Assembly: GCA_028752905.1 (NCBI GenBank)
Contig: JAQNBH010000007.1
Coordinates: 17,043,233-17,107,232 of the forward strand
DNA length: 64,000 nt
Source of the DNA: Cladorhizidae sp. MBARI D1340-BT2
Lineage: Eukaryota > Porifera > Demospongiae > Poecilosclerida > Cladorhizidae
Reading direction: 5' to 3'
The notes beneath the pieces were generated by a model. That model was given only the letters and a program-made list of their open reading frames with translations, was not told the DNA's origin and made no database searches. Of this stretch, positions 24,601 to 37,904 are shown piece after piece. Numbering within the stretch: position 1 is the first letter of the stretch; each line of letters starts with the position of its first letter. The translations under genes were made by a program, and so were the position numbers.

Positions 24601-26499
24601 GAATACCCTTGCTAGCTTCATAAATCCAGAGAGGCACATTTTTGAAAATGAAAAGCCTCACGCCTAGGGGACAAAGTTTCCTCCACAACTTCACACAACT
24701 CAATATGCAGGGAAAGTTTCGCAAGTTTCTTGGTCTTGTACACATTGACTATAAATATTTTTTTGTAACTGTGCTAAAGTGAGATCTACTGCCACTTAAT
24801 GCAGCACTGGCTGTTCCAGGTCAACACACTGGGGTGACATAGAAGCCACATCATACAGATGTATCAATGACAAATGTGGCACTTGTAACGCATCCTGAGC
24901 TGGAAACCCTGACCCACATCATGACGATGCTTGGATATTATATGTTGGATTCATTCAACAGCACATTGATGTTCAATGGGGTCTAATCTTATACTTCTCC
25001 TAACCAGCTGAAACATGGTGCATTAATTTTGATTGATAATTTATTGCTGTGTTTATCCCAAAATCACTTCGTGTGTAAGGGTTCAGTTTTCCCACCCACG
25101 TACACAGATCATAAGTGCTTGTATATATTCTGTCCACATGTCCTGGGCAACGCACCCAAAGACAAGTCATCATCTGGGCTTCATAGCTCAGTTTACAACT
25201 TGAATCTGGCATATCAAAGATGTAGACAATGCAGGTACTGATGCACTCTCCAGGATTAAAGCCAATACACTCCTTGTTAACTTTCAGGAAAGAGCCTTGG
25301 CTCAGCAGACAGATGCAGACTCTCTCAACTTCTATTTTAGCTCTAAGAATCCTCTCTCAAGCTTCAAGAAATAATATCACAGTAGTAGATAGCAGAATTT
25401 TCTGTTACACTACTACTGGTGTATGTCAGGGAAATGTATTCTTGGTACCCTTGGGTCATCTAGACCGAACCACAGAATACTCCCTGCGATGCCTAGCTCT
25501 ACTCCCTTAGCTAGACCACTTGTTTATTCCCATCAATCTGACTTAACAACATTTGATAGAATAATATAGTCCCGTAGGAAATCACATCCTAGTCTGAACT
25601 CCTCAGTTCTGTCTAACAGGCTATCTTATATCTTATTTTAGATCACGAGGTTCGACTGTCCAATCAGACCTTTCCATCTGTCCTTCCAACCTTCTGTTTC
25701 TCCGTATACATAGGTGATGTAACAACTACTGTGTATTGTGTAATAATTACATAATAATACATTTCCAGTATCGTGTTGTGTAGTTCAAGTCATGGAAGGT
25801 TGTTTCCATGACAGTGTACAATGTAGGTTTGTCCCTGCTGGTTTCTGCCAAGTGGTGCTTAATTACCTACACTCATTTTCTCATCATAGTATGCATGAAG
25901 CTCACTGCACCATTACAGCTTAGGATTGTGGCATTAACATTGGTATTAAGAGAAGACTGCATTCATCCACCAAGTAATAGCATCCCTCTTTCAACATGTG
26001 AACCTTGATGTCAGTTCGATTCAATCGACTCTGCTCTAAAAATGTTACACGATGTTACAAAACCTCACCAATATTCAGTTGAACTAATTGGCTGATAAAA
26101 TGCATAGACTGAGGCTCAAGTTTTGGATATATACCTAGGTCTAAGATATCATCAATCATTACTAGAGATCAATATTTGTTCGAATGTGCACTGTAGTATA
26201 ATCTTATGGGACAAACTAAATCAAAATGGATGGATACTATTGAAAATCACCCTATTGCCAATGGTATCATCACACACTACCATCACTGCATCTTTGAGGT
26301 GTCACTTTTACCCAATGGACAGAATCAATGCCAACAATTACTTCAAGTCATTCTCACACGTCTTACCAAAATTAAATGCCATAAGTGCTATATGGTGCAA
26401 ACCAAACATCATCAGGAAATTTTTGTATGAAAATCGAATTACACACCCATTCTTCTTATTGTCATGTCGTAGACTGCTCTATTCATTAAAAAAATATTT
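21660..26499. other. Long stretch without a recognised gene
   Basis: 22147-22290 contains a diverged tandem duplication (about 75 bp, around AGCAATAAT...GCAGT..GCAATAATAGTGCAGTG). On the minus strand, three consecutive frames (24745-24416, 24419-24228, 24220-23840) are open for about 100, 63 and 126 codons and abut each other, which may be one decayed gene, but I recognise no domain. 24780-26480 has short frames only (26123-26518 plus is the longest, no domain). Confidence 0.5.
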
Positions 26500-27409
<910 letters not shown>

Positions 27410-27416
27410 TGGAAAA

Positions 27417-29330
27417 ATGGTCGTTCCATCAGCTGCTGTCGCGAGTCATTCTGGGTGTGCTGTCTGCTTGAGGAACATTTCTGCATCTGTTTCTGGCCTT
27501 ATTAGACCTCATGGCCCCGTCAACAGTCGCTGCCCTGGTTCTAGAAAGCCACCTGCTGTCCCTCCTCAAGAACCACGTGCTCAATCAACTCCAGCTTCTT
27601 CCGCCATTACCACACCATCAGACGCGGACTCTTCAGACAATGGTGAGACATCATATCCCTTTACCTTTCAGCCATCCCGAACTATGATTCTGAAGAGGAT
27701 ACCAAGGGCCTCTAGAGACCAGGCATCAGCTAAGCTGACTATGATTCTGGACAGGATTGTGTGCTGCAACAGTCCAGTTGCTTGGGAAAGGTTATTGAGG
27801 TTCCCTACTAGATGCCTGCATGTGCTTCCAAGGTGTGGCAGGCGTTGGTCTCTTGCTACTCAAGTTAATAAGCTGCTGAGAGAGGAATTAGACCCACCTG
27901 AAAATGGGATCCATCCCAACAAGAAGAGAGCGAAGGCTAGCGACTCACTAGAATCCTTCGGCCGAAGTGTATCCGCTAAGCTAGAGGAAGGGGATTTTAA
28001 GGGGGCAGTGCGTTTGGCATGCTCAGAGGATTCCATAGCAGAGAAGGACGAGGCCACTTTCAAATCATTGAGAGATAAGCATCCCTCTTCCCACCCTGAC
28101 TCATCAATTCCATTGCCTCCTGTTGTGGCTCCCCATCCCACCCCAGTGACAGAGGCTGATGTAGCTCGTGCCATCAAGTCGTTTCCATGTGGCTCAGCTG
28201 GGGGTGTGGATGGTTTGAGACCACAACACTTAAAGGACATGATGAAGTCAGCCAGCAGTGATTCATCTTTCCTCCTTTCTGCCCTTAGAGCTTTTACGAC
28301 TTTGGTTTTGGAGGGTAGGACACCTCTCTCTGTCCGTCCCTTTTTCTTTGGCGCTAATCTGACTGCACTCGAGAAGAAGGATGGGGGGATTAGGTCCATC
28401 GCAGTTGGATGTACGCTCAGACGCCTTGTAGCCAAAATTGCTGGGAACCAGGTCATGCATGAAATGGCGTCTTTGCTTGCCCCTACACAGTTGGGTTATG
28501 GAGTACGGGGTGGTGCTGAGGCTGCTGTCCATGCTACCAGGCAATACATCAGACATCTGCAACCAAATCATGCTGTGCTAAAGCTTGATTTCAAGAATGC
28601 CTTTAATTCCGTGCATAGAGACAAAATGCTTAGTGTTGTTCAGGTTTTAGCCCCACAAATATACCCCTTTGTACACTCGGTGTACTCTTCTCCATCCAAC
28701 CTTTTCTGGGAGGATCAGACTCTGCAGTCTGCTGAAGGTGTCCAACAGGGTGACCCACTTGGTCCCTTGCTATTTTGTTTGTCCCTCCATCAACACTGTG
28801 CCCAAATGTCATCTGAGTTGTGTATAATGTACCTGGATGACATCACTCTAGGCGGTACTACTGAGGACATTGTCAAGGATCTCTCCTGCATACAATTAGC
28901 TTCAGAGTTGGGTCTGTCACTAAATAATGGAAAGTCGGAGATCATCTGCCATGACCCAGTCACAAGAGGGACTATATTATGCTCACTTCCAGGTGCATGT
29001 GTGACAGATCCTGATGAAGCATGTCTTCTTGGTGCACCGCTTGGTAGCGTAGAATCGATCTCTGCTTCCCTTTTGGAGAAGGTGAAATCCCTTGAGGTGA
29101 TGGGGGAAAGGCTAAGCTACATCTCGGCCCATGAGGCTTTGATTTTACTGCGTAGCTCATTTTCCATCCCAAAGCTGCAGTACATCCTCAGGACCTCCCC
29201 TTGCTTCCTGTCTCCTGTCCTAGCTACCTATGACGATGCCCTCAAGACTATTGTGAGCAGCATCATCAATATTCAATTTGGTGATGATGACACAGCTTGG
29301 TCTCAAGCCAGTCTCTTCCAATCAGAGTAG
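27417..29330 (+). CDS. LINE polyprotein, zinc finger and reverse transcriptase part
   Basis: 637 codons starting at an ATG preceded by AAAA. Residues 14-46 hold a C-x2-C...H...C zinc finger (CAVC, then H and C). Residues about 75-160 are a DNA-binding-type linker. Reverse transcriptase motifs follow: DFKNAFNSVHRDK (about residue 390), QQGDPLGPLLF (about 443) and the active site YLDD (about 472), all intact. The frame ends at 29330 because of a small insertion near 29310; homologous sequence continues in the frame that is open from 29297. The protein would copy its RNA at the nicked target (target-primed reverse transcription). With the downstream frame it would be about 945 residues, normal for this class. 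Confidence 0.88.
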   Translation: MVVPSAAVASHSGCAVCLRNISASVSGLIRPHGPVNSRCPGSRKPPAVPPQEPRAQSTPASSAITTPSDADSSDNGETSYPFTFQPSRTMILKRIPRASRDQASAKLTMILDRIVCCNSPVAWERLLRFPTRCLHVLPRCGRRWSLATQVNKLLREELDPPENGIHPNKKRAKASDSLESFGRSVSAKLEEGDFKGAVRLACSEDSIAEKDEATFKSLRDKHPSSHPDSSIPLPPVVAPHPTPVTEADVARAIKSFPCGSAGGVDGLRPQHLKDMMKSASSDSSFLLSALRAFTTLVLEGRTPLSVRPFFFGANLTALEKKDGGIRSIAVGCTLRRLVAKIAGNQVMHEMASLLAPTQLGYGVRGGAEAAVHATRQYIRHLQPNHAVLKLDFKNAFNSVHRDKMLSVVQVLAPQIYPFVHSVYSSPSNLFWEDQTLQSAEGVQQGDPLGPLLFCLSLHQHCAQMSSELCIMYLDDITLGGTTEDIVKDLSCIQLASELGLSLNNGKSEIICHDPVTRGTILCSLPGACVTDPDEACLLGAPLGSVESISASLLEKVKSLEVMGERLSYISAHEALILLRSSFSIPKLQYILRTSPCFLSPVLATYDDALKTIVSSIINIQFGDDDTAWSQASLFQSE

Positions 29331-30232
29331 GTGGTCTTGGTATTAGGCGTGCTGTGCAGATTGCCCCATCTGCCTTCATGGACTCGGCTGCTGCCTGTTG
29401 CGACCTGGTCCAACGTATCCTCCCTACACACCTGCAGTCTCTCCCACTCCAAAATCGTGAAGAGGCTTTATTGCTGTGGTCAAAAGATCATTATTTTCCT
29501 ACACCTCTTGGTTCAGCAGCATGCCTCCAGAAGTCGTGGGATGCCTATCAAGTTTCCAAAGATGTGGAGTCCTTGCTAAGCAATGCCTCAGATAGCCTGA
29601 CAAGAGCTAGGCTTTTGGCTGTCTCTGCTAGGGAATCTGGAGCATGGCTTCGTGCACCCCCAATCTCCAACTTGGGTTTGAGGATGGACGACGCAACTAT
29701 CAGGATTGCTGTTGGCCTTCGTTTGGGGTCCCCTCTTTGCCATCCCCACTTATGCCAGCACTGTGATGCAGAGGTGGACCATTTTGGTCTGCACAGTTTG
29801 AGCTGCAAGAAGAGTGAGGGTCGTCACTACCGATATTCTTCAATGAATAACATTATTCATAGGGCTATGTCTTCTGCTCAGGTGCCTTCAAGGCTGGAAC
29901 CGTCTGGACTCAATCATATGGACGGCAAGCGTCCAGATGGAATCACCATGGTGCCATGGAAATTTGGCAAGCCCCTGATCTGGGATGTGACCTGCCCCAA
30001 CACTCTGGCACAGTCCTATTGTGCTCAAGCTACCAGGAGCTCAGGTGCGGTAGCTGCCATGGCTGAAGAGAAAAAGGAGGACAAGTACCACTGCCTTACC
30101 AGGAATTATTTTTTTGTGCCAGTTGCGGTTGAGACCCTAGGTACCATTGGTCCAAAGTCATTGGCCTTCCTAAAGGAACTCAGAAGGAAAATAAACAACA
30201 CACTGGGGAAGAGAATTCATACCAATTTTTGA
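29297..30232 (+). pseudogene. LINE polyprotein, knuckle and restriction-like endonuclease part
   Basis: Continuation of the LINE ORF after the frameshift; the annotated start is not a real initiator. It begins with RVGGLGIRRAVQIAPSAF, a segment typical of this LINE family in sponges and cnidarians. A zinc knuckle follows (HPHLCQHC...HSLSC, about 29745-29815). The endonuclease motif is KRPD (about 29928-29939), then fifteen residues and D in LIWDVTCPN, the PD-(x)-D catalytic layout of RLE domains, with candidate catalytic residues present. The last residues are in a third frame: a TGA at 30230 interrupts, while QFLIQQLSVAVQRGNA (30223 onward) and the natural stop at 30319 lie in another frame. 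Confidence 0.85.
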
Positions 30233-30601
30233 TACAACAATTGTCTGTGGCGGTACAGAGAGGCAATGCTCTTGCAGTCATGGGGGCAATGGGAGGCTCG
30301 GGCATGGACAGTCTTGTGTAATTATTAGTGTTGTTGTTGTTATTGTTTTGTTGTTGTTGTTTGATAAAAAAATAAAAAATATATATATATAAAAAATTAA
30401 AAAATTAAATAATAATAATAATAATAAATAATAATAATAATAATATTCATACCAATTTTTGATGCAACAATTGTCTGTGGCGGTACAGAGAGGCAATGCT
30501 CTTGCAGTCATGGGGGCAATGGGAGGCTCGGGCATGGACAGTCTTGTGTAATTATTAGTGTTGTTGTTGTTATTGTTTTGTTGTTGTTGTTGTTTGATAA
30601 T
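30215..30601 (+). repeat. Duplicated LINE 3' end
   Basis: 30215-30368 and 30445-30601 are about 154-bp near-identical copies (first difference GATAC against GATGC), each running from ATTCATACCAATTTTTGAT to TTGTTTGATAA. They are separated by AT-rich sequence ending in TAA repeats. The second copy looks like a 5'-truncated LINE insertion into the TAA tail of the first, or a repeated 3' tail made during reverse transcription. Confidence 0.92.
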
Positions 30602-30646
30602 AATAATAATAATAATAATAAAATTAAAATTAAAAAAAATTTAAAA

Positions 30647-31990
<1,344 letters not shown>

Positions 31991-32008
31991 GATAAAAATT
32001 TAAATTGT

Positions 32009-32237
32009 CTGGCTGCTGTGGTGCCACTCTCGAGAGCCTAAACTTGGAGCCATGACCAGTATTTTTTTCTGTATTCAGTTATTTATCTTTGTTGATGTTA
32101 ATATCTATCAAGCATATATATATATATTTTAAACATGCTTGAAACTTCAACAAAGAATGATAAATAACTGAATACAGAAAAAAATACTGGTCATGGCTTC
32201 AAGTTTAGTATCTTGAGAGAGGCCCCACAGTAGCCAG
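32009..32237. repeat. Hairpin with about 93-bp arms
   Basis: The left arm (32009-32099) and right arm (32142-32237) are imperfect inverted copies. The boxes CATGACCAGTATTTTTTTCT and GTATTCAGTTATTTATC pair fully with TACTGGTCATGG-containing sequence on the right. The loop contains (TA)n. The right arm contains GGCTTCAAGTTT, the family A right-end motif. Confidence 0.9.
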
Positions 32238-33089
32238 ACAACAATCTGGATTGAACCACTCACACTTAGGTGCTAGGCTGATGTGCAATGAGTGCATACT
32301 AGCTGGTAATTCATCTGTCACTCTGCTCAATTGTGTCCTCACAGTTCTTCCCGATCTGAAAACAACTCTGATGTTGAACTTCCTGCAAACCCTCCCGATG
32401 TCTTTACTCATCCCTGCTACATAGGAATTACTAGCATAGAATCCTTCTTTTCATACCCTGATTGCCTATATCGGTGTACTTATCTTCCTTTCTGTGTTTA
32501 GATATTATTATGATATATTTACAGATGAAAGGTTGATGAAGGCTTGTGGATAACCATTCACTATAAAACCCTATTCAAATGATTCTCCTCCTTTCATTGA
32601 TCCTCCTTCTTTATCACTACTCAAGCATTGTGTGCTGTATCCCTTGCAGCTGTGTGAAGTACAGCATAGGAAAGTTCAACAGAAGACTGGAGACTAGAGT
32701 AAAAGCATATAAAGATTCTTATAAAAAGTGTGCTAATTGTTGAACATGCATGGGATAATGGGACATCCTATTCTGTGGGGGGAGGAAGCCACCATCTTAG
32801 GCCAGGCCAGAAGACTGAAGGAACTGCTAGTAAAGGATAATTGTACATCAGCCTAGCACCAAACTGTGAGAGGTTCAATTGACATTGTGGAATGGACTTG
32901 CCTCGCTGCTGGGGGACCACACTGAAGAGCCTGAGTTGGACCATGAACACCATAATTTTTCTGAATTCAGTTATTTTTTTGATGTTTAAATAATCTTGCC
33001 TCGCTGCTGGGGGGCCATTCTGAAGAGCAAGACTTGGACCATGGACACCATAAATTCAGTAATTTTTTTGATGTTTAAAGTCTTTTTTA
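32238..33089. repeat. Family A ends in inverted orientation plus a tandem duplication
   Basis: 32246-32295 (GATTGAACCACTCACACTTA then GGTGCTAGGCTGATGTGCAA) is found inverted at 32845-32882 and direct at 51336-51380. 32895-32985 and 32993-33080 are a tandem duplication of about 95 bp (CTTGCCTCGCTGCTGGGGG ... GACACCATAA ... GATGTTTAAA). 32420-32780 between the arms has no recognised gene. Confidence 0.75.
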
Positions 33090-33515
<426 letters not shown>

Positions 33516-34431
33516 GCCTACCCAGTAGCCTTTTAAGAATCAATGAACTGCAGCCTGATAATCTCTCTTTCGTTTAATTATACACAATATGACGCTTGTC
33601 CATCATATAGTATGGTATCTTACCATTCTATTGTATAAGACCAGTTCATAATATATATGATACCAGCCATTGTATCATAAACTATCACCACCAATGGACA
33701 ACAGTGACTGCTGATCCAGCTGGCGTGTACATTGTTGTGGTTATGAACGAGAAGTTATTTGGCTATAACTATGTCGCTAACATAGATAATAATTATGCAG
33801 CTATACCAGCTAAGCAAGTGATCACTGCCAAACAATATATAGCGACTGATAACTAGCTATTTAAAGTGCTTGTGGCAAAACTAATCAAAATTTTAATGAC
33901 AAGCTACTTAGCACTAATATTTGCTAAGAATTAATTCGTAGTGTAAACAGTATGATACCACTGGGGCATGTCCAACCATTAGATTGGTGTTAGATTGGTA
34001 TATGGGATTTCATGTGTCTTGAATGTCATGTACCCAAGGATAGTTGAAATTTCTTGTAATGTGTCCTGTGATGGATAGGGCTAAATGCCGGGTAGTGGGA
34101 ACATGTGAAATGTCTGATAGGTGAAGACCACATGAAATGTCTTGGGCAAATGGATAGATGAGGAACACATGAAATATCCTAGTCAATGTATAGGCGAGGA
34201 CCATGTGAAATGTCTTGGCGATTTCCGAAAGTTTATAGAAATATCAACTATCAGCTAATGAAATATTATTGAAATATAAAATGTTCATTCATAAGGATAA
34301 TCACACAAATTAAGATATCACACAAATTAAGATTAACAACAAATTAAGATTAACAATAACGAAATCTATATCAATTATAGATTAAAATCAGTTAGTATTT
34401 TTATCCAAAAAAGTCAAATCTGAGTAAGGAG
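33516..34431. other. No gene recognised
   Basis: AT-rich unique sequence. 33545-33690 shows weak similarity to 61895-62050 (CTCTCTTT-GTT and CAGCCATTGTAT boxes), perhaps an old dispersed repeat. 34010-34220 contains three diverged copies of a CATGTGAAATGTCTTGG-type unit. Confidence 0.45.
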
Positions 34432-34752
34432 TTATCTTTGGCTTGTAATTGCCCAAGTTGGAAGGTTAGATACTGTTGTCCTCCTTGATAGGAAGCCCTT
34501 CCGAATGCGAGCCTTTGTTTGACGGACTGCTTGTTCTGATTTGCGAGCTTCATGTGCAGCATCTAACTCCTCATAAAATTTTGTCACTTCTCCAGGGAAG
34601 TTCACGTGTACAATTAGGACAATATTGCCATCTTGCTGATCTTCACTGTCGTCACTTGAAATCAGTCCTGTCACTAACACCTTCTTCCACTTAGCTCGGT
34701 CTGATTCAACATACGACATCCTCTTGAATTCAGATTCCCTTTCAGCAAGTCT
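34432..34752 (-). CDS. Last exon of a transposon-type or orphan gene
   Basis: Minus-strand exon with acceptor AACTTTATAG ending at 34753. The translation starts RLAERESEFKRMSYVESDRA and includes KWKKVLVTGLISSDDSED, then FYEELDAAHEARKSEQAVR and QTKARIRKGFLSRR, ending at a stop at 34432. The layout (basic N-terminal exon, an SSDDSE-type acidic segment, a helix rich in charged residues, a basic end and LPTWA near the C terminus) resembles a protein family I have seen repeatedly in sponge and cnidarian genomes beside transposases. The function is unknown. There is no stop or frameshift within the exon. Splicing to 36011-36100 keeps phase 0. Confidence 0.6.
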   Translation of the reverse strand, partial: RLAERESEFKRMSYVESDRAKWKKVLVTGLISSDDSEDQQDGNIVLIVHVNFPGEVTKFYEELDAAHEARKSEQAVRQTKARIRKGFLSRRTTVSNLPTWAITSQR

Positions 34753-34784
34753 CTATAAAGTTTTAAAAAATACATTAAAATCCA

Positions 34785-35905
34785 CAAACACCCATGTTCA
34801 CAGACACAAAGGCATGTGCATGCACATAGAGAGAGGGAGGGTGAAAGAGAATTTCACAGACACCACACTCATGCACGCACACACACATGCACACAGAGGG
34901 ATATGTTCACAAACTCTCTGAGGCACTTATGCATGCACGCACAGAGAGAGAGAGTTGTTCACATGCGCAAAATACACACGCACAGTGATGTTCACAGACA
35001 CACACACACACACACACAGATGTTCACACACACAAAGGTACACACACACACAGATGTTCACACACACACAGTGATGTTAACAGACACACACACTGATGTT
35101 CACACACACACACAGTGATGTTAACAGACACACACACAGATGTTCACAGACACAAAGGCACACACACACACACAGATGTTCACACACACAGTGATGTTAA
35201 CAGACACACACACTGATGTTCACAGACACAAAGGCACACACACAGATGTTCACACACACACAGTGATGTTAACAGACACACACACAGATGTTCACACACA
35301 CAGTGATGTTAACAGACACACACACTGATGTTCACAGACACAAAGGCACACACACACACAGATGTTCACAGACACAAAGGCACACACACACACAGATGTT
35401 CACAGACACCAAGGCACACACACACACACAGATGTTCACAGACACAGATGTTCACAGACACAAAGGCACATACACACACAGATGTTCACAGACACAAAGG
35501 CACACACACACACAGATATTCACAGACACAAAGGCACACACACACACAGATGTTCACAGAAAGGCACACACACACACAGACACAAAGGCTCACACATACA
35601 CAGTGATGTTAACAGACACACATACAGATATTCACAGACCTAAGGCACACACACAGATGTTCACAGACAAAAAGACACACACACACACAGTGATGTTAAC
35701 AGACACACACACAGATGTTCACAGACACAAAGGCGTACACACACACAGACACAAAGGCACACACACACAGACACAAAGGCACACACACACACAGTGATGT
35801 TCACAGACACAAAGCACACTCACACGCACAGTGCTGTTCACAGACACAAAGGGACCACGCCCTAGCCCACACCCAACCTGGCCCCCACACACACACAGTC
35901 ACATA
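34785..35905. repeat. CA-rich minisatellite inside an intron
   Basis: About 1.1 kb of 17-34 bp units composed of CACACACACAGATGTTCACA, CAGTGATGTTAACAGACA and CAGACACAAAGGCA. Open frames rich in His and Thr here are artefacts. The array lies within the intron bounded by a GTGAGT donor at 36010 and a TATAG acceptor at 34753 on the minus strand. Confidence 0.95.
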
Positions 35906-36010
35906 TAATTGTGACACAAACAGATAAGTGACAAACATATGTACAGTGACAGGCATAGAAGGTACAGCACAGAGTAAGACTGTTTAACATACAACACATG
36001 TGTCACTCAC

Positions 36011-36100
36011 CCTAACAACCCTCTCTCGACGACGTCTATGCTTCTTCCTCTGTTCATGTGTCCCCTTTCTCTTTAGAGATTGTTCTTGACATAAACTCTT
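36011..36100 (-). CDS. Upstream basic exon of the 34432-34752 gene
   Basis: Minus-strand exon with acceptor CCTATTCTTATTAG ending at 36101 and donor AGG/GTGAGT at 36011/36010. The translation is KSLCQEQSLKRKGTHEQRKK then HRRRRERVVR, strongly basic and possibly nucleic-acid binding or a nuclear localisation signal. It ends phase 0 and continues into RLAERES of the last exon. Earlier exons are not identified; the acidic frame at 37813-37631 is a possible first exon. Confidence 0.5.
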
Positions 36101-37904
36101 CTAATAAGAATAGGCAGCAGCTGCAAGTGTTAAATTATAAACAAGTGTATATTGTATTAGTAAACACTTTTTTAAAATCTATTATTTCAAATTTAGAGTA
36201 AACCTTTGACACAATCACTGAAAAAATCATCCTGTTAATTCATTATGGCCACCATTGACATTTGACTAAGTACATTTTGTGTAGATGCCTCAGAAAATTA
36301 GCATTTGTTAGTTAAATTGAACTGGTATTAGGTGCAACCATTGGATGTAGCTATAAATGATAGGTTAAAAAACAACAAATGAAGTTTACATTTCTTTTTC
36401 CAATCTACAGCTTTACTCAATGGATCACCTGTAGAGCATTCATATAGATCTTTATTAAAACCTCTACATATATATGGGCTCTTCGCAGCGTCCAACTAGG
36501 GTCAGGTTTAAACATGATTCAAAGCTTTGAGGAGTGGTAGTAATTCTTGTACAATGATAAGTAACCCATGGCCAATAGTATACCTACCAACCAGATCTAG
36601 AGCGAATCATTATCGTTCACCAGAGAATCTGGTATATAAGGTAAATGTAAAAAGATCTAGTTCAATTCAGCTACCAGGAGTGAGTTTTATTGCTATCAAT
36701 ATGGTCGAGTTTACTTACCACGTATCAACAGCTGAAAAGGTGGGATTGCACCCTAACACTTACTTAATCAACAAGGTAACAATAGCTTGATTATATCTCG
36801 ATCTTTGAAAGTTGTTCTGTACACAAAGAACAAGAAAAATACAAATTGCTATGCATAAGGTCTTTTTAGAGTTATATTTTGTTGAATTAAAAGCATATAG
36901 GTATCTCTGATTAATCATACCAGTACATTGGAGATGTATCAAACCCTGCAATGATCAAGAAGAGCCTTATATGTCATCCTTGTCTCTTTCTATAAAAACA
37001 ACAACATGGTTGCTAATCGTAGGTGCATTTTATTGGAAGAAGAGAGCATAATTTATTTCAAAAGGGAGAAATAATTCCTAAATCAAGCTTTTTGATAAAC
37101 CAAGACAACTGACAGTTGTTTCGAATCTATTAATGATCGTGGAAAATCCATGATCAACAGGTGATTCTCCACATTCAGGTCCATTCAGGTCCATTCACTA
37201 AATGAAACTTACTCTCACTATTAGTGGCACACTTTTCTTAACATCAGAAGATGATTCTGAGGACGTTCTCTCCAATTTGCGTTCCCTAGCATCCAGCCTC
37301 TTATTTAAGTACTACTCCAAGAGTATTAGATATCTCCCCCAAAACAGAAGTAGTTGTAGGGTCAGTGCTACTTCCAGCGGGCCTGAATTATCCGTATTCA
37401 ATCGCTTTGGCAGAGGAGTGCAACCAGCTGACTTAGACAGACCATTGGTGGACGACACTGCAATGGAGTTTTGAGATTCATAATAAGAGGGGCATGGCAC
37501 TTTATGTACTACTCACTCTCAAGCGGGACTTTGGTGTTGTGATAATGTACTCGAGGTCCGTTTATTCTTTACAAACTTTGACAAGCAAGTTGGGACTGAC
37601 TTTGTAGGCAACTGTTCAGCGATCGTTTCGTCATCGGTTATCGGTTTCGCTAACAGAAACCGCACTTTCAGGCACTGAAGAGCAATCTAGACCATCAGTA
37701 GAGAAGTGAGCTGCACTAACGAACCCTCCACCCCAGTTCGAAGCTAAGAGGAAGAGTCCTTCCACATCGTATTCCTCCTCACTAGAAAAACATCGCTCAA
37801 CACTTTCTGCCATATAGCTGCCACTGACTGCCAGTTCTAAAGCTCACTCAACTTCTAACCCCAAAAAAGTGGGTCCATGATATCACATGATGGATTAATA
37901 TAAA
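36101..37904. other. Mostly non-coding; candidate divergent first exon at 37631-37813
   Basis: The minus frame 37813-37631 (MAESVERCFSSEEEYDVEGL...) is open for 60 codons, acidic, and starts 92 bp from the first ATG of the plus-strand Tnp2 pseudogene. It may be the start of a divergently transcribed accessory gene of that transposon, perhaps the one ending at 34432. 37202-37474 is open on plus with no domain. 37176-37195 has a direct duplication of CATTCAGGTC. The rest is featureless. Confidence 0.4.

Noticed and set aside
27860..28456. Minus-strand frame of 198 codons inside the LINE
   Set aside because: Shadow of the reverse transcriptase ORF; no motif, and the plus frame has intact catalytic motifs.
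34816..35927. His/Thr-rich open frames over 100 codons
   Set aside because: Products of the CA-rich minisatellite, open in several frames at once and lying in an intron.
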